Positions 61,411 through 64,000 of a stretch of DNA of 64,000 nucleotides are shown here, piece by piece. Position numbers and translations under genes: made by a program. Each line of letters begins with the position of its first letter. Positions within the stretch are counted from its first letter, which is position 1. The DNA is from IMCC2047 sp041395865 (GTDB lineage Bacteria > Pseudomonadota > Gammaproteobacteria > Pseudomonadales > IMCC2047), in assembly GCA_041395865.1 (NCBI GenBank), contig JAWKZQ010000002.1:62001-126000 (forward strand). Reading direction: 5' to 3'. The notes below the pieces were generated by a model. That model was not told the origin of the DNA, searched no databases, and saw only the letters and a program-made list of their open reading frames with translations.

Positions 61411-61944
61411 TCATTTATTGGGTCTGAATGCCTTAATGAAGGGTTCGTCGGTCTCCAGGTAATACCCCTCGATCAGATCAATACAGTAGGGAATCGCCGG
61501 GAAAACCGCCTCCAGGCAATCGACAATCGCGCTCGGTTTCCCCGGCAGGTTTACAATCAGGGATTCGCCGCGAATGCCCGCCGTTTGCCGGGAAAGGATG
61601 GCCGTAGGGACGTAGTTCAGGGAAACCGCCCGCATCAATTCGCCAAAACCCGGCATCATCTTATCGCACACCGCGTGCGTCGCTTCCGGGGTAATATCCC
61701 GCTTAGCAGGGCCGGTACCGCCGGTGGTCACGACCAGGTGGCAACCCTGCTCATCGCACAGGTTTTTCAGGGTCGCTTCCACCAACGCCTGTTCATCAGG
61801 AATAACTCGCTTCACGGGTCGCCAATCATTGGTAATGGCTTGCCCGATCCAGGCCTCAATGGCCGGTCCGCCCAGGTCTTCGTATTCGCCGCGGCTGGCA
61901 CGGTCTGACACCGTAACAATGCCGATATTAATGACAACAGTCAT
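61411..61944 (-). CDS. mogA: Molybdopterin adenylyltransferase MogA
   Basis: 177 aa. IGIVTVSDRASRGEYEDLGG is the MogA start. TTGGTGPAKRDITPEAT and NLPGKPSAIVDCLEAVFPAIPYCIDL are signature segments. It activates molybdopterin with AMP before molybdenum insertion. It faces proS across a shared hairpin. Confidence 0.92.
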   Translation of the reverse strand: MTVVINIGIVTVSDRASRGEYEDLGGPAIEAWIGQAITNDWRPVKRVIPDEQALVEATLKNLCDEQGCHLVVTTGGTGPAKRDITPEATHAVCDKMMPGFGELMRAVSLNYVPTAILSRQTAGIRGESLIVNLPGKPSAIVDCLEAVFPAIPYCIDLIEGYYLETDEPFIKAFRPNK

Positions 61945-62092
61945 TCTTCAGTTTCCTCGCAAAAAGAGCCCAGCCCTTCGGGCGGTATGCTCAAGAATAG
62001 GTTCGAGCAAGACTAGCAGCCCGAGCCAAAAACGCACTTGAGCCAAAACAAGTTTGGAAAGCTGAATTTACCGCGCTGCCCTGGATATCAGC

Positions 62093-62920
62093 TTATGTGT
62101 CGCGTGAGGTCGGGCGTCGATAAATAATGTGGTAAACAAAACCGACCAGCACACTGCCGCCAATGAGGTTACCCACGATCACCGGAACCAGGTTCGCCAT
62201 GAATCCGCCCCAGGTAACCGCCTCGGCAGTCACCGTTGAATGGCCGAATAATTTGATCAGCATCGCCATTGGCACAAAGTACATATTGGCAATACTGTGC
62301 TCAAAACCTGCTGCCACAAAGGCAGAAATCGGGAACACAATAGCGACGGCCTTGTCGATAACGCTCCGTCCCGCCAAGGCCATCCAGATCGCCATGCAGA
62401 CCAGGATGTTACACAGCATGCCCCTGAACAGGGCCTCCGAAGCGCTGAGGCTGCACTTGGTATTGGCGATTTTAAGGTACTGATCCGCAATGGCGCCGCT
62501 GTTCATTTCGGTGTGCCCGGACAAAAAGACCAGAAGCGCCAGCCCTGCCGCGCCGATAAAATTGGCACCGCAAATGACCAACCAATTGGTGAGCAGCTCG
62601 CGCGTGGTAATCTTGTTATCCGCCCAGGCCATCGCCAGCAGGTTATTACCGGTAAACAATTCCGCCCCGGCGACCACCACCAGAATCAGGCCCAGTGAAA
62701 ACACCAACCCACCCAATAACTGGCTTACTGCAAAACCGAGCGTCGGGTCAGACTTGATCACCACGAAGAACAGGCTGCCAAGCCCGATAAAGGCGCCAGC
62801 CAGTACGCCCAGCATGATCATGGATAACAACGGCAATCGCGCCTTGGCCACGCCGAGCGTTCTGACCCGTTCGGCAATTTCCTTGGGCGAAAAAGCATCG
62901 AAACCAAAGAGTTCAGACAT
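62093..62920 (-). CDS. Formate/nitrite transporter (FNT) family channel
   Basis: About 275 aa from ATG 62920 (MSELFGFDAFSPKEIAER), after GGGGA. There are six hydrophobic segments. Family blocks are GSLFFVVIKSDP, AGAELFTGNNLLAMAWADNKIT and GNLIGGSVLVGFVYH. It conducts formate or nitrite; the exact anion cannot be told. Confidence 0.88.
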   Translation of the reverse strand: MSELFGFDAFSPKEIAERVRTLGVAKARLPLLSMIMLGVLAGAFIGLGSLFFVVIKSDPTLGFAVSQLLGGLVFSLGLILVVVAGAELFTGNNLLAMAWADNKITTRELLTNWLVICGANFIGAAGLALLVFLSGHTEMNSGAIADQYLKIANTKCSLSASEALFRGMLCNILVCMAIWMALAGRSVIDKAVAIVFPISAFVAAGFEHSIANMYFVPMAMLIKLFGHSTVTAEAVTWGGFMANLVPVIVGNLIGGSVLVGFVYHIIYRRPTSRDT

Positions 62921-63086
62921 ATCTATTCCCCGTGAGCAAGCCATCAATCGCCGGTTGCGCCAACTGCGCCCAAACAACTGCTTATTGCTTTTTGATCGCT
63001 CCGACCTGTTTTATTATTCGGAAAACTAGAGCCTAAGCCATTTTCATCTAGACTATAAAATAACCTAAAAGAACTTGCCTGTAATA

Positions 63087-63665
63087 ATGCGCGCGCCCCT
63101 TCTTCTACTGCTGATACTTTGTTTGCCTGTGCTGCTGTCATTTTCGGCAACGACCACCGCTCAACAGGTCGATGCCGAATTACGCTCGTTACTGAAAGAC
63201 ACCATCGATCAGGCCGACAGTTTTGAAGATCGCTTTGATGCTGAAGTCTGGCTGGTGGATATGTCCGGCCGCCTGCAACGCTTTATCAAGGACGATAGAA
63301 AACGCCTTGAGCTGCTTCGCGCCGTACACCGTGAAGCCAGCCGCGCCAACCTGCAACCTGAACTGGTTCTGTCCGTCATCCAGATCGAAAGTTATTTTGA
63401 CCGCTATGCCTTGTCCTATGTGGGCGCGCGCGGGCTGATGCAGGTTATGCCCTTCTGGAAAAAAGAGATTGGCCGCCCCGATGATAACCTGATGGATATC
63501 GACACCAACCTGCGCTATGGCTGCACCATTCTCAGTTATTACCTGAAAAAAGAAAAAGGCGATATGATACGGGCGCTGGCGCGCTATAACGGCAGCCTGG
63601 GCAAGACCAAGTACCCGGAAAAGGTCTTACTGGCCTGGGAACGGCGCTGGTATACCAACAACTGA
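63087..63665 (+). CDS. SLT-type lytic transglycosylase
   Basis: 192 aa from ATG 63087 (MRAPLLLLLILCLPVLLSFS), a signal peptide. The SLT domain starts LVLSVIQIESYFDRYALSYVGARGLMQVMP with the catalytic glutamate in IES. The end LARYNGSLGKTKYPEKVLLAWERRW is typical. It cleaves peptidoglycan in the periplasm. Confidence 0.9.
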   Translation: MRAPLLLLLILCLPVLLSFSATTTAQQVDAELRSLLKDTIDQADSFEDRFDAEVWLVDMSGRLQRFIKDDRKRLELLRAVHREASRANLQPELVLSVIQIESYFDRYALSYVGARGLMQVMPFWKKEIGRPDDNLMDIDTNLRYGCTILSYYLKKEKGDMIRALARYNGSLGKTKYPEKVLLAWERRWYTNN

Positions 63666-63690
63666 ACACTTCTTTCGCTCGCTTTCCCAT

Positions 63691-64000
63691 TTGAAACAGA
63701 CGCTGGTTATTCAGTCCCATCGAACGCCCCTGCCCTTTGCGTGGCTGCAGGACTGCCTCGACTCGGTTCAGGCCTGGGCTTGCGACAACCAGTTCGATTA
63801 CCGGTGGCTCGGCGATGAAATTTTTGCATCACTTCCTCCTGAGCTCATCGAGAAAACCAAAGACCAGAAGGTCATTGCCAGTGACCTTGCCCGCCTCAAG
63901 GCGATACAAAAGGCCCTGCAAGAGGGCTACCAGCGCGTTGTCTGGTGCGATGCCGACTTTCTGATTTTCAATCAGCCGAAGTTTATCCTGCCAGAAAGCG
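63691..64000 (+). CDS. Glycosyltransferase-like protein, N-terminal part (cut by window edge)
   Basis: At least 103 residues, starting at TTG 63691 (KQTLVIQSHRTPLPFAWLQDCLDSV); the frame is open upstream, so the start is uncertain. The later WCDADFLIF is a DXD-like metal and sugar-nucleotide motif found in GT-A fold glycosyltransferases. The C-terminus is outside the window. It follows the lytic transglycosylase by ~25 bp. Confidence 0.6.
   Translation, partial: MKQTLVIQSHRTPLPFAWLQDCLDSVQAWACDNQFDYRWLGDEIFASLPPELIEKTKDQKVIASDLARLKAIQKALQEGYQRVVWCDADFLIFNQPKFILPES

Overview
The window reads as chromosome of a gammaproteobacterium, most likely a Cellvibrio-like member of the Cellvibrionaceae. 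This rests on gene order (lepA-lepB-rnc-era-recO-pdxJ, aspS-yebC-ruvCAB-ybgC-tolQRAB-pal-cpoB-queE-queC, uup-type and proS neighbourhoods) and on protein similarity recognised by eye; no database was searched. Almost all of it is ordinary housekeeping DNA with tight operons. Two accessory spots stand out.

Layout. 1-3017: 5' part of relA, then rlmD and cysM, all leftward. 3228-5000: an AT-rich island with a duplicated integron leader (attI-like region without an integrase) followed by one cassette, whose PD-(D/E)XK-like gene ends inside an attC site. 5000-5555: non-coding, hairpin-rich DNA. 5556-14905: leftward lepA-lepB-DUF4845-rnc-era-recO-pdxJ, an HtrA/MucD-type protease, a PerM-like permease and a TusA-like protein. 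15069-22065: rightward BepA-like protease, slyX, zapE, a nucleosidase, an ABC-F ATPase, DUF1653 and an AlkC-like glycosylase. 22062-28766: RluA-type synthase, nadA, a PanE-like reductase, GNAT and ATP-grasp genes, tRNA-Lys with its promoter and terminator, queC and queE. 28807-39299: the Tol-Pal operon, ruvABC, yebC, aspS and an FmdB-type protein. 39601-45801: a universal stress protein, a signal-less NUC1 nuclease, a GDSL lipoprotein, a cupin, leuA and a divergent Lrp-type regulator.

45877-53213 is a chromosomal integron. The integrase gene intI (rightward) has a perfect SOS box over its promoter. The cassettes run leftward from attI: a PIN/NYN-like protein, two small membrane or secreted proteins, a third small membrane protein, a DMT transporter with a helix-hairpin-helix protein, and a class D beta-lactamase. 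A YiiM-like MOSC protein, a DUF2007 protein and a GNAT follow at the distal end. Three attC sites are near-identical and about 70 bp, one is a long VCR-like site, one is a shorter divergent site, and two junctions look degenerate.

53198-64000: HIT protein, DUF482 protein, DUF2845 protein, a GGDEF-EAL protein coupled to a PhnD-type binding protein, a cupin, a DUF938 methyltransferase, proS, mogA, an FNT channel, a lytic transglycosylase and the start of a DXD-containing glycosyltransferase-like gene.

The main observation is that the leader between intI and its first cassette (51926-52175) has a diverged, inverted copy 49 kb away at 3228-3480. Three blocks of 24, 17 and 19 bp are identical and in near-identical spacing. 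That copy has no integrase but carries its own cassette with an attC. It looks like a satellite integron that the distant IntI may serve in trans, or the scar of an old duplication or inversion.
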